From an uncultured Lachnospiraceae bacterium (GTDB taxonomy: Bacteria > Bacillota > Clostridia > Lachnospirales > Lachnospiraceae): DNA of 59,566 nt. The notes under the pieces are model-generated. The model was given only the letters and a program-made list of their open reading frames with translations, did no database searches and had not been told where the DNA came from. How positions within the stretch are numbered: the stretch's first letter is position 1; each line of letters begins with the position of its first letter. Positions 35,171-42,107 of the stretch are shown here, in pieces. Made by a program: the position numbers and the translations under genes. The DNA lies in assembly GCA_947174495.1 (NCBI GenBank), contig CAMWJC010000010.1, positions 1-59,566 of the forward strand, written 5' to 3'.

Positions 35171-36622
35171 ATGAATCGGAAGAGAAAATGCTTTAAAACA
35201 GTGGCGGCTGCCTTAGTTACGATATCTGTGCTTTTGGGGTGCTCGGCAGAGGAGATGACACAGATGCCTGAGGAGGCATCCAGTACGGAAAATACCATTA
35301 TACCAGCAGACAGCACAGAGGAAGGATTTGCAACACCGGAGGAAGCAGTCATAGCCTATTTGACGGGACTTAAGAATAATAATTTCGGATGTATGGCAGA
35401 TACCTTTGGAGAAGGAAATGGTGCAGAAGATATTTCCCGCCAGTATGCATATCTTTGCGGTATCGATTTGATACCGGAAATGGCTGATAGTAGTGTCGTA
35501 ATGATAAGCGGAAGCGAGGAGGCGGAAAAGCTTTTGAATCAGATAGTGCAGCAGATGGAAGCGGTAGATTTTAGCAGCATGGAATTTTTGGGTTTTGTTT
35601 ATCCAGATGACCTTACTGATACCTACAGCACTGATACATATCAGGAAAATCTTTCAGTCATTGCACAGAATTACGGCGGCAGTGATTTTGCAAACAGGGT
35701 GGCTGCCATTCAGATAGATGGAAGACAGTATATGCTTTTCTTTGATATTATTAAAAGGGATGACAGATGGTATAATTTCCAGTTGGGCGGTTTTTTAGCA
35801 AATATGGTGGGATTAGAGAGAGAGTCGGCAGGAACTGTACGGCTGGACACGGATGATGAAAAGATACTTAAAACACTCTTAAGCGGTGCGCCCGAAAAGC
35901 TTCCGGAAGCTGGAAAAGATGTGCAGGCTGTACAGCCCCGGGTGGAAGCAGAGGGATTTGACAGCCCACAGCAGGCAGCCGCAGGCTATCTTGAAGGATT
36001 GAAAGAGCAGGATATGGAACAGATGCTCAGCACCTTTGCGGTGGAGAGTTATGCAGAGAATTATAATCTGCAGGCATATCTGGAATATATGCAGTCCTAT
36101 TTCTTTATGCAGCAGGATGTCAATCTTCCACCGGTCAATGCGTTTGTAAAAGCCATGATAAGCTATGAAAGGATGGAGCATCTGAAAAAAGATATCCATG
36201 AACAGGGAAGGGCGCTTTATGTGTGCACCAGTTATTTTGACAATTCCCAGATTACGCAGGAGGATGTCTCCTTTGAATGGGAAGAATTGCCGGAAAAGAT
36301 CAATCTGGATTCTATTGAAATTCTTGGTTTTATTTCGCCGGAAACACTTTCTGAGTATTATGGAACTGAGCAGATGCTCAAGATTCAGAACCGTCACGCA
36401 CAAATTTGCGGGGCTGATCAAATTAAGGACTGCGTAGTTGTTTTTTCCTGTGATGAAGGGACGTATTGTCTTTTTATGGAATCGGTAGAATATAACGGTA
36501 AATGGTATAACAGTCAGTTCGGAAATACCACGTCATTGTTGCTCAATATATATTCAGAATATAAGGGAACTATGCCGATTGATGCGATAGCTGATCTGGA
36601 GGATTATGAGATAGAGTATTAA
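35171..36622 (+). CDS. Lipoprotein with an internally duplicated domain
   Basis: This 483-residue protein has a signal peptide with lipobox SVLLGCSAEE (Cys about residue 18). Two related halves follow: GFATPEEAVIAYLTGLKNN (about residue 56) and GFDSPQQAAAGYLEGLKEQ (about residue 262). Each continues with a similar order of motifs, ending in EFLGFVYPDDLTDTYSTDTY in the first and EILGFISPETLSEYYGTEQM in the second, then a DRWYNFQLGG / GKWYNSQFGN segment. The second half therefore arose by duplication. The repeat recalls NTF2-like/DUF4878-type domains found in surface lipoproteins. Function unknown. GGAGAGGAG precedes ATG 35171. Confidence 0.75.
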   Translation: MNRKRKCFKTVAAALVTISVLLGCSAEEMTQMPEEASSTENTIIPADSTEEGFATPEEAVIAYLTGLKNNNFGCMADTFGEGNGAEDISRQYAYLCGIDLIPEMADSSVVMISGSEEAEKLLNQIVQQMEAVDFSSMEFLGFVYPDDLTDTYSTDTYQENLSVIAQNYGGSDFANRVAAIQIDGRQYMLFFDIIKRDDRWYNFQLGGFLANMVGLERESAGTVRLDTDDEKILKTLLSGAPEKLPEAGKDVQAVQPRVEAEGFDSPQQAAAGYLEGLKEQDMEQMLSTFAVESYAENYNLQAYLEYMQSYFFMQQDVNLPPVNAFVKAMISYERMEHLKKDIHEQGRALYVCTSYFDNSQITQEDVSFEWEELPEKINLDSIEILGFISPETLSEYYGTEQMLKIQNRHAQICGADQIKDCVVVFSCDEGTYCLFMESVEYNGKWYNSQFGNTTSLLLNIYSEYKGTMPIDAIADLEDYEIEY

Positions 36623-36739
36623 TTTCTTAGTACTATTCAATACCTTACAGTCAAGCTCTATGGCTTGCTGGAATAAATGTACAACCTTGAACACCTATTA
36701 TAAGTGAAAGAACGATTACGAAGACAATCTGGCTATACA

Positions 36740-36915
36740 GAATGAAATCTTCAAAATATATGATTTCGATTTCTGCGAGCAACGAGCCGAAGTCATGATG
36801 GCATGACCAACACCAAAGGAATTTGGTGTGGCGACTGTCGCAAGACTATTGTCATGCATAGCGGAAGCCCCTAAAAATGCGGCTTCCGCACTCCTAGAGG
36901 CTTCCTTAGGGGAGG
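36740..36915 (+). ncRNA. Candidate structured RNA with multi-stem fold and possible pseudoknot
   Basis: Within about 175 bases the plus strand can form six helices. GAAATC (36744) pairs with GATTTC (36762). An outer stem TGCGA/TCGCA (36774-36778 with 36838-36842) plus GCC/GGC (36786-36788 with 36830-36832) encloses two hairpins: GTCATG-ATGG-CATGAC (36792-36807) and ACACCAAA-GGAA-TTTGGTGT (36810-36829). A perfect 9-bp stem GCGGAAGCC/GGCTTCCGC (36861-36889) follows, whose loop CCTAA can pair with TTAGG (36906-36910), a pseudoknot-like arrangement. No coding frame explains this. The style recalls omega RNAs of IS200/IS605-type elements (TnpB/IscB, HEARO), but no nuclease gene is present; it could also be an orphan ncRNA. 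Confidence 0.55.
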
Positions 36916-37013
36916 ATAAGTATTCATTTATCTTCAGGTATTTGTGGTCCTGCAAAACGGCCTGCTGAGCATGCCGTACCAGGATTACCACACAATCAAA
37001 GGAGGGGGTTCCA

Positions 37014-37064
37014 ATGATTATTAGTATTATTGACCGGTTCTGGAATCTTATTCATCTTGAATAA
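37014..37064 (+). CDS. 16-residue micro-ORF with a very strong ribosome site
   Basis: AAAGGAGGGGG (36999-37009) lies five bases before ATG 37014, which opens a frame encoding MIISIIDRFWNLIHLE and a TAA stop. The peptide is amphipathic and hydrophobic, in the size range of leader peptides, small toxins or phenol-soluble-modulin-like peptides. It follows the structured RNA candidate directly. Whether it is translated is unproven. Confidence 0.35.
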   Translation: MIISIIDRFWNLIHLE

Positions 37065-37069
37065 AAAAT

Positions 37070-37098
37070 TTTACTTTTTCCCTAAAGTAATATATAAT
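37070..37098 (+). promoter_or_regulatory. Promoter for the SEC-C gene
   Basis: TTTACT (37070-37075), a 17-bp spacer and a perfect TATAAT (37093-37098) lie 67 bp before the SEC-C gene's ATG. Confidence 0.6.
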
Positions 37099-37165
37099 GA
37101 CAAAAGGTGCATGTCACCGCAGAACACAGTATATCTGTTTACAACAGGTAAGGAGGAATCGTTTT

Positions 37166-37672
37166 ATGGCATTGCTTGATACATGGCGCGATATGGCGTA
37201 CTCAGAAACAGCAAATAAAGGGGATTTGCAGAGACTCTGGACAGATTATTTCCAGAAGGAAAAGGATATATACGCAGAACTTTTAAAAAATCCTGATGAA
37301 GTAGTATCCGGTACTGTTGCAGAACTTGCTGAGAAATACGGAATTGACATTATGACTATGACCGGATTTTTGGATGGAATTAATGACAGTCTGAAAGAGG
37401 CAAATCCGATTGAAGAGATGGAAGAGGACACAGAGGTCAGTCTTGCATTTGATAAAGAACTTCTCTACAAAAATATGGTAGCGGCAGGAGCCGATTGGTT
37501 ATATGAACTTCCTGAATGGGAAGAGATTTTTGATGAGGACAAGAGGAAAGAGCTTTACAGGGAGCAGAAATTATCTATGACGGTTGTTAAGCCGGACAAG
37601 GTATATCCCAATGATCCCTGCCCTTGCGGAAGCGGCAAGAAATATAAGAAGTGTTGCGGAAAGAAAGGCTGA
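37166..37672 (+). CDS. SEC-C motif protein
   Basis: This 168-residue soluble acidic protein ends in a classic SEC-C zinc-binding motif, [18 protein letters not shown] (C-x-C-x8-C-C), like the one at the C-terminus of SecA. The N-terminal part is helical ([19 protein letters not shown], then [19 protein letters not shown]). It is related to uncharacterised Firmicutes proteins that carry SEC-C as an add-on, presumably for contact with nucleic acid or ribosome/SecB-like partners. ATG 37166 has AAGGAGG nine bases upstream; the longer frame from 37097 overlaps the promoter. The next gene starts on its stop codon (TGATG). Confidence 0.85.
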   Translation: MALLDTWRDMAYSETANKGDLQRLWTDYFQKEKDIYAELLKNPDEVVSGTVAELAEKYGIDIMTMTGFLDGINDSLKEANPIEEMEEDTEVSLAFDKELLYKNMVAAGADWLYELPEWEEIFDEDKRKELYREQKLSMTVVKPDKVYPNDPCPCGSGKKYKKCCGKKG

Positions 37673-39417
37673 TGGAGAACCAAAACGGATTAATTTTCAG
37701 AAGAATACTGACCTTTTTATTGGCAGTTATGGCACTGTCTGTTACATCATGTGCTGACGCAGGAACAGAGGCAGAAGCAGAAGAATTGTATAGTGTGAAG
37801 ATAGAATCGCAGCCGACTACAGAACCGGTTAAAACGCCGGATTTGCAGCCGGCTGTGACGCCTATACAGACACCGGATAACCCATCTGGTAGAAATCAGA
37901 AGGCTGAAACATACCAGATGAAGGACTGGGAAAAGGCATATTCGGAGTATTTGGAATCATTTGAAGATAAGGATAGTTGTACTTACTGTTTCATTTATGT
38001 GGATGATGATAGTATTCCTGAATTGGAGATATGGAGAGGGGCGCTTGATTCCTTGCTTTTGACATATCATGATGGAATATTGGATGAGGTAGATATTTAC
38101 CGTTCCGGATTATACTATATTGAAAGAGGTAATCTGGTATGTAATGAATCAGGAAATATGGGTGCTTATTATGATTATGTCTATACGATCCAGGACGGAC
38201 GCTGGAAGCAGATTGGATGTGGTGAGTTTCGGGAGGATTACGAAAACCGCACGGAAGATTATATCGGTTTCCTATATGAATGGGATGGCAAATCCGTAAC
38301 TGAAGAAGAATATGAGCAAAGACTTCAGGATATTTATCCAGAAGAATTATCTATGGAGCCGGAGGGGCATTATTATATTTACAAGGATATTTCTTCCCTG
38401 CTAAAAACCGGCGCAGTTGCTTCGGCTGACCATTACTATGAACTCATAGAAGCCGACATGACGTGGACAGAAGCGGAGGCGGCTTGCAGAAAATGGGGAG
38501 GATATCTGGCAACCATTACTTCGTGGGAAGAGTTTGAACAGATCCAAGAACAGATTATTCAAGAGGAAAAAACAGATATTGCCTTTTGGATTGGCGCTAT
38601 GCACAGCCGAGAGAAGGGAAGCTATGGATTTAATTGTTTAGAGCCGGGAATGGATTTGGGATATGATATGCATAAGCTTTCAAATGCTTTGTGGCATGGG
38701 TTCTGGTGGGAAAAACCGCCGGATGGCGAGCCAAGCTACAAGGGGCTTACTGAAGCTGGAGAAAAAGTAGAAGAAGGCTTTGTAATGATGCGTTACAGCA
38801 ACGACGACGACAGGTATTATTATTGGGACATGCCGGATGATATTCTGGCTGCCAGACCGTCCTTTACCGGTAAAATCGGATATATCCTTGAGTATGACGG
38901 ATGGCGGGAATTGCCGGGAATGGACTATGTGAAAGAGTGGGGAAAGGCGTATCTGGAATATCTGGATTCCTATGATGACAGGGATAGAGCTGAGTATGCA
39001 TTTATTTACGTAGATGATGATGATATCCCTGAATTAGCCGTAGATTCAGGCTGGGCGAGCAATAGCAGGGTATTGACTTTTCATGATAATAAGGTAAATG
39101 CTTTAGAAACCTATCGATTTACGATTCGTTATGTGGAAAAGGAAGGTTTGCTGGTTAACTCAGGTTCTCACTTGTGGGAAGGTTTTGAAGATTTCTATGC
39201 TCTTCGTGACGGACAGTGGGAACAAATCGGTAGTGGAATGTTTCATGAATTAGATGAATTAGGAAATGAAGGGCTTTTCTTTGAATGGGAAGAGGAAAAA
39301 GTTACAGAGGAGGAATATGACCAAAGGGTGAATAGCATTTTCCCGGTAGAAAAGGAAAAATTACCTGCATATCTTTACACATTTGATGAGTTATATTCCA
39401 TCTTAAGCGGGAAATAA
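37672..39417 (+). CDS. Lipoprotein with a C-type-lectin-like domain between two repeated domains
   Basis: This 581-residue protein has an N-terminal signal peptide with a probable lipobox (ALSVTSCADAG) and a Thr/Pro-rich linker. A roughly 150-residue domain follows, starting KAYSEYLESFEDKDSCTYCF and containing FIYVDDDSIPELEI. Residues about 255-415 look like a C-type lectin fold (YYELIEADMTWTEAEAACRK, GGYLATITSWEEFEQIQE, AFWIGA, RYYYWDMPDD). A second copy of the first domain then begins KAYLEYLDSYDDRDRAEYAF with FIYVDDDDIPELAV. The lectin-like middle suggests binding of glycans or protein ligands at the cell surface. ATG 37672 is used; an in-frame GTG at 37651 lies within the SEC-C gene. Confidence 0.75.
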   Translation: MENQNGLIFRRILTFLLAVMALSVTSCADAGTEAEAEELYSVKIESQPTTEPVKTPDLQPAVTPIQTPDNPSGRNQKAETYQMKDWEKAYSEYLESFEDKDSCTYCFIYVDDDSIPELEIWRGALDSLLLTYHDGILDEVDIYRSGLYYIERGNLVCNESGNMGAYYDYVYTIQDGRWKQIGCGEFREDYENRTEDYIGFLYEWDGKSVTEEEYEQRLQDIYPEELSMEPEGHYYIYKDISSLLKTGAVASADHYYELIEADMTWTEAEAACRKWGGYLATITSWEEFEQIQEQIIQEEKTDIAFWIGAMHSREKGSYGFNCLEPGMDLGYDMHKLSNALWHGFWWEKPPDGEPSYKGLTEAGEKVEEGFVMMRYSNDDDRYYYWDMPDDILAARPSFTGKIGYILEYDGWRELPGMDYVKEWGKAYLEYLDSYDDRDRAEYAFIYVDDDDIPELAVDSGWASNSRVLTFHDNKVNALETYRFTIRYVEKEGLLVNSGSHLWEGFEDFYALRDGQWEQIGSGMFHELDELGNEGLFFEWEEEKVTEEEYDQRVNSIFPVEKEKLPAYLYTFDELYSILSGK

Positions 39418-39434
39418 GAATATGAAATTCCCCC

Positions 39435-39463
39435 TTTACAGATTTTCAAAAGTATCATATGAT
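39435..39463 (+). promoter_or_regulatory. Promoter of the thrS T-box operon
   Basis: TTTACA (39435-39440), a 17-bp spacer and TATGAT (39458-39463) lie just before the T-box leader. Confidence 0.55.
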
Positions 39464-39474
39464 AAGGGATAGAA

Positions 39475-39729
39475 ATAAGTAAAACGATGATGAGACGAGT
39501 AATCTGTGGAAAGCAGCAGAGAGAGACATCGGTGAGAAATGCACCGTGCTGAAAATGTCTTTGTGGAAAGCAGACGAAAACTAACTCGGAGTGGCCCCAA
39601 TCCGGCTCGTAAAACCTGCGTTAAAGGTAATGAGCGGTCTTGTTTAAGCAGAAAGCTTTACAGGGCAAGCAGGGTGGAACCGCGTACTTTACGTCCCATG
39701 CATTACATGTGTAGTGCATGGGCTTTCTT
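39475..39729 (+). promoter_or_regulatory. T-box riboswitch (threonine) with terminator
   Basis: The leader carries the highly conserved T-box sequence AGGGTGGAACCGCG at 39671-39684, preceded by a long stem I region (39490-39620) and followed by an intrinsic terminator. In the terminator, CCCATGCATTAC (39695-39706) pairs with GTAGTGCATGGG (39711-39722), then CTTTCTT. A possible specifier in the stem I loop is ACT at 39580-39582 (Thr codon), though I cannot fix the loop by eye. Uncharged tRNA-Thr would stabilise the antiterminator and let transcription proceed into the small membrane protein gene and thrS. Confidence 0.9.
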
Positions 39730-39791
39730 ATGCACGAAGCAATCAGCTTTCATGAATTAAGTGTATATTAATTGAGAAAGGAAGGAAACGG

Positions 39792-40067
39792 ATGAAAGAA
39801 AAATGGGAATTATTCAAGGAATCACTGGCAGAAACTACCTCCATAAGCAAAAGAGAATTTCTGCTCACCATAGCGGTTTGCATTTTGGGTGGAATTGTGT
39901 TTGGACTTATGTTTTCTCCCAGAAAGAATACCATGATTGGCAGCAATAATGGAAATAATAACGGAAACAATAACGGAAATGATAATGAAAATGGCACCAG
40001 AAACAGCGAAAATCAAGAAGATGAAGGAGAACAGATTGCTGATTGGAGCGAAGCGAAGCAGCAGTAG
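39792..40067 (+). CDS. Small single-pass membrane protein with Asn/Gly-rich tail
   Basis: This 91-residue protein has a basic/amphipathic N-terminal helix (MKEKWELFKESLAETTSI), one membrane helix (EFLLTIAVCILGGIVFGLMF) and a tail of short NNGN repeats, then an acidic end. The DNA for the tail is a simple repeat (GGAAATAATAAC-like, 39940-39985), so length variation between strains is likely. It lies directly behind the T-box terminator and 15 bp before thrS with an AAAGGAAGG site between, so it is expressed only when charged tRNA-Thr is low. No function is known to me. Confidence 0.7.
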   Translation: MKEKWELFKESLAETTSISKREFLLTIAVCILGGIVFGLMFSPRKNTMIGSNNGNNNGNNNGNDNENGTRNSENQEDEGEQIADWSEAKQQ

Positions 40068-40082
40068 AAAGGAAGGAAAGAA

Positions 40083-42047
40083 ATGAAGATTACATTAAAA
40101 GACGGTTCCGTAAAGGAATATGACAGCGCGCTTAGCGTGTATGAGGTCGCAAAAGATTTAAGTGAAGGTCTTGCCAGAGTAGCATGTGCCGGAGAGATGG
40201 ATGGGGAAGTGGTGGATCTGCGGACCATCATTGATAAGGATTGTACATTAAATATTTTGACGGCAAATGATGCGGAAGGACTGCGTGTAGTAAGACATAC
40301 CTGCTCTCATGTGATGGCGGAGGCAGTGAAGCGTCTTTTCCCTGAGGCAAAGCTTGCCATTGGTCCCAGTATCGACACAGGATATTATTATGATTTTGAG
40401 CATGAGCCTTTTTCCAGAGAGGATTTGGATAAGATTGAGGCGGAGATGAAGAAGATCATCAAGGAGGGACATGGGCTGAAGCGCTTTACCCTTCCGCGAG
40501 CCGAAGCAATTAAATTTATGGAAGAAAAGGGTGAGTCTTACAAGGTAGAATTGATTCAGGATCTGCCGGAGGATGCAGAGATTTCTTTTTATGATCAGGG
40601 AGAATTTGTGGATCTGTGTGCAGGCCCCCACTTAATGAGCACCAAGGGAATCAAGGCATTTAAGTTGACGTCTTCCTCAGGTGCATACTGGAGAGGAGAT
40701 TCCAACCGGACTATGCTTCAGCGAATTTATGGTACTGCTTTCAATAAAAAGGAAGAGCTTGCAGAGTACTTGGAATATTTAGAAAATATCAAGCTTCGCG
40801 ACCATAATAAGTTAGGACGCGAGATGGAACTGTTTACCACAGTGGATGTGATCGGACAGGGACTTCCGCTCTTGATGCCCAAGGGGGCAAAGATGATCCA
40901 GACCATGCAGCGCTGGATTGAAGATCTGGAGGACAATGAATGGGGATACATCAGAACCAAGACACCCCTTATGGCAAAGAGTGACCTGTACAAGCTTTCC
41001 GGTCACTGGGATCATTATAAAGAGGGAATGTTTGTATTGGGAGATGAGGAAGTGGATAAAGAGGTATTTGCCCTCCGTCCTATGACCTGCCCGTTCCAGT
41101 ACTATGTATATAAGGCAACCCAGCATTCCTACCGGGATTTGCCTCTTCGTTACGGTGAGACCTCTACCCTTTTCAGGAATGAGGATTCCGGCGAAATGCA
41201 CGGACTGACCAGAGTACGTCAGTTTACCATTTCCGAAGGTCATCTGATCGTCAGACCGGATCAGATGGTTGAAGAATTTAAGAAGTGTATCGCTCTTGCA
41301 CAGTACTGTCTGAAGACTTTGGGTGTGGAAGAAGATGTGACCTATCATCTTTCCAAATGGGACCCGGAGAACCGTGAAAAGTACATTGGCGAGCCTGAGG
41401 TTTGGGAAGAGACTCAGGATCATATGCGTAATATTATGAATGAGCTGCAGATTCCCTTTGTTGAGGATGTAGGGGAAGCAGCATTCTACGGACCAAAGAT
41501 CGATATCAACACCAAGAATGTGTACGGCAAGGAAGACACCATGATCACCATTCAGTGGGATGCGCTTCTGGCAGCACAGTTTGATATGTACTACATTGAC
41601 CAGAACGGCGATAAGGTACGTCCATATATTATTCACAGGACTTCCATGGGCTGCTATGAGAGAACGCTGGCATGGCTGATCGAAAAGTATGAAGGTAAAT
41701 TCCCTACATGGCTTTGCCCGGTGCAGGTAAGAGTTCTGCCCATCTCCGACAAATATGAGGAATATGCGCAGAAGGTCCGCAGTGAACTGAAGGCTAACTG
41801 TGTGCTGGCGGAGGTTGACAGCCGTTCCGAAAAGATTGGATTTAAGATCAGAGAGGCAAGAATGGCAAGACTTCCTTACATGCTTGTAGTGGGACAGCAG
41901 GAGGAAGCGGACGGAACGGTATCCGTAAGAAGCCGTTTCGCAGGAGATGAGGGTGTGAAGCCTCTCGGCGAGTTTATCGATCAGATCTGTAAGGAAATCC
42001 GTACAAAAGAGATTCGGAAAGAAGAAACAAAAGAAGAATCCAAATAA
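40083..42047 (+). CDS. thrS: Threonyl-tRNA synthetase
   Basis: This class II aminoacyl-tRNA synthetase charges tRNA-Thr. The 654-residue protein is full length. It has an N-terminal TGS domain (MKITLKDGSVKEYDSALSVY) and the editing domain with HTCSHVMAEAVKRLFP (HxxxH zinc-type motif). The catalytic core has motif 1-3 landmarks (RPMTCPFQYYVYK, RYGETSTLFRNEDSGEMHGLTRVR, TSMGCYERTLAWLIE), and the anticodon-binding C-terminal domain is LCPVQVRVLPISDKYEEYA. GGAAGGAAAG precedes ATG 40083. It is controlled by the upstream T-box. A long antisense open frame is a shadow. Copy B of the 53-bp hairpin cassette begins eight bases after its stop. Confidence 0.97.
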   Translation: MKITLKDGSVKEYDSALSVYEVAKDLSEGLARVACAGEMDGEVVDLRTIIDKDCTLNILTANDAEGLRVVRHTCSHVMAEAVKRLFPEAKLAIGPSIDTGYYYDFEHEPFSREDLDKIEAEMKKIIKEGHGLKRFTLPRAEAIKFMEEKGESYKVELIQDLPEDAEISFYDQGEFVDLCAGPHLMSTKGIKAFKLTSSSGAYWRGDSNRTMLQRIYGTAFNKKEELAEYLEYLENIKLRDHNKLGREMELFTTVDVIGQGLPLLMPKGAKMIQTMQRWIEDLEDNEWGYIRTKTPLMAKSDLYKLSGHWDHYKEGMFVLGDEEVDKEVFALRPMTCPFQYYVYKATQHSYRDLPLRYGETSTLFRNEDSGEMHGLTRVRQFTISEGHLIVRPDQMVEEFKKCIALAQYCLKTLGVEEDVTYHLSKWDPENREKYIGEPEVWEETQDHMRNIMNELQIPFVEDVGEAAFYGPKIDINTKNVYGKEDTMITIQWDALLAAQFDMYYIDQNGDKVRPYIIHRTSMGCYERTLAWLIEKYEGKFPTWLCPVQVRVLPISDKYEEYAQKVRSELKANCVLAEVDSRSEKIGFKIREARMARLPYMLVVGQQEEADGTVSVRSRFAGDEGVKPLGEFIDQICKEIRTKEIRKEETKEESK

Positions 42048-42054
42048 GGAGCAA

Positions 42055-42107
42055 AGAGTGAAAGATAAATCTTTCACTCTGTTGTGATCAAATGGAGGCT
42101 ATATATG
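42055..42107 (+). repeat. 53-bp hairpin/RBS/start cassette, copy B
   Basis: This copy has the same 26-base palindrome AGAGTGAAAGAT-AA-ATCTTTCACTCT (42055-42080), GTTGTG, and TCAAATGGAGGCTATA up to the ATG at 42105. Compared with copy A at 26796-26848 only two of 53 bases differ (G to A at 42087, G to T at 42104). Confidence 0.85.

Noticed and set aside
36740-36915. Group II intron or riboswitch identity for the structured region.
   Set aside because: No domain V-like GAGCCGTATGC-type hairpin, no reverse transcriptase ORF and no recognised aptamer core such as a B12, T-box or SAM box was seen.
36716-36991. A 91-codon minus-strand frame across the structured RNA.
   Set aside because: The region is dominated by perfect stems whose base pairing explains the sequence better than the frame; there is no ribosome site.
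39539-39760. A 73-codon frame in the thrS leader.
   Set aside because: It overlaps the T-box antiterminator and terminator and has no ribosome site.
40812-42077. A 421-codon open frame on the minus strand across thrS.
   Set aside because: It lies wholly antisense to a clearly functional thrS, has no ribosome site, and its sequence is the usual low-quality reverse reading of a codon-biased gene.
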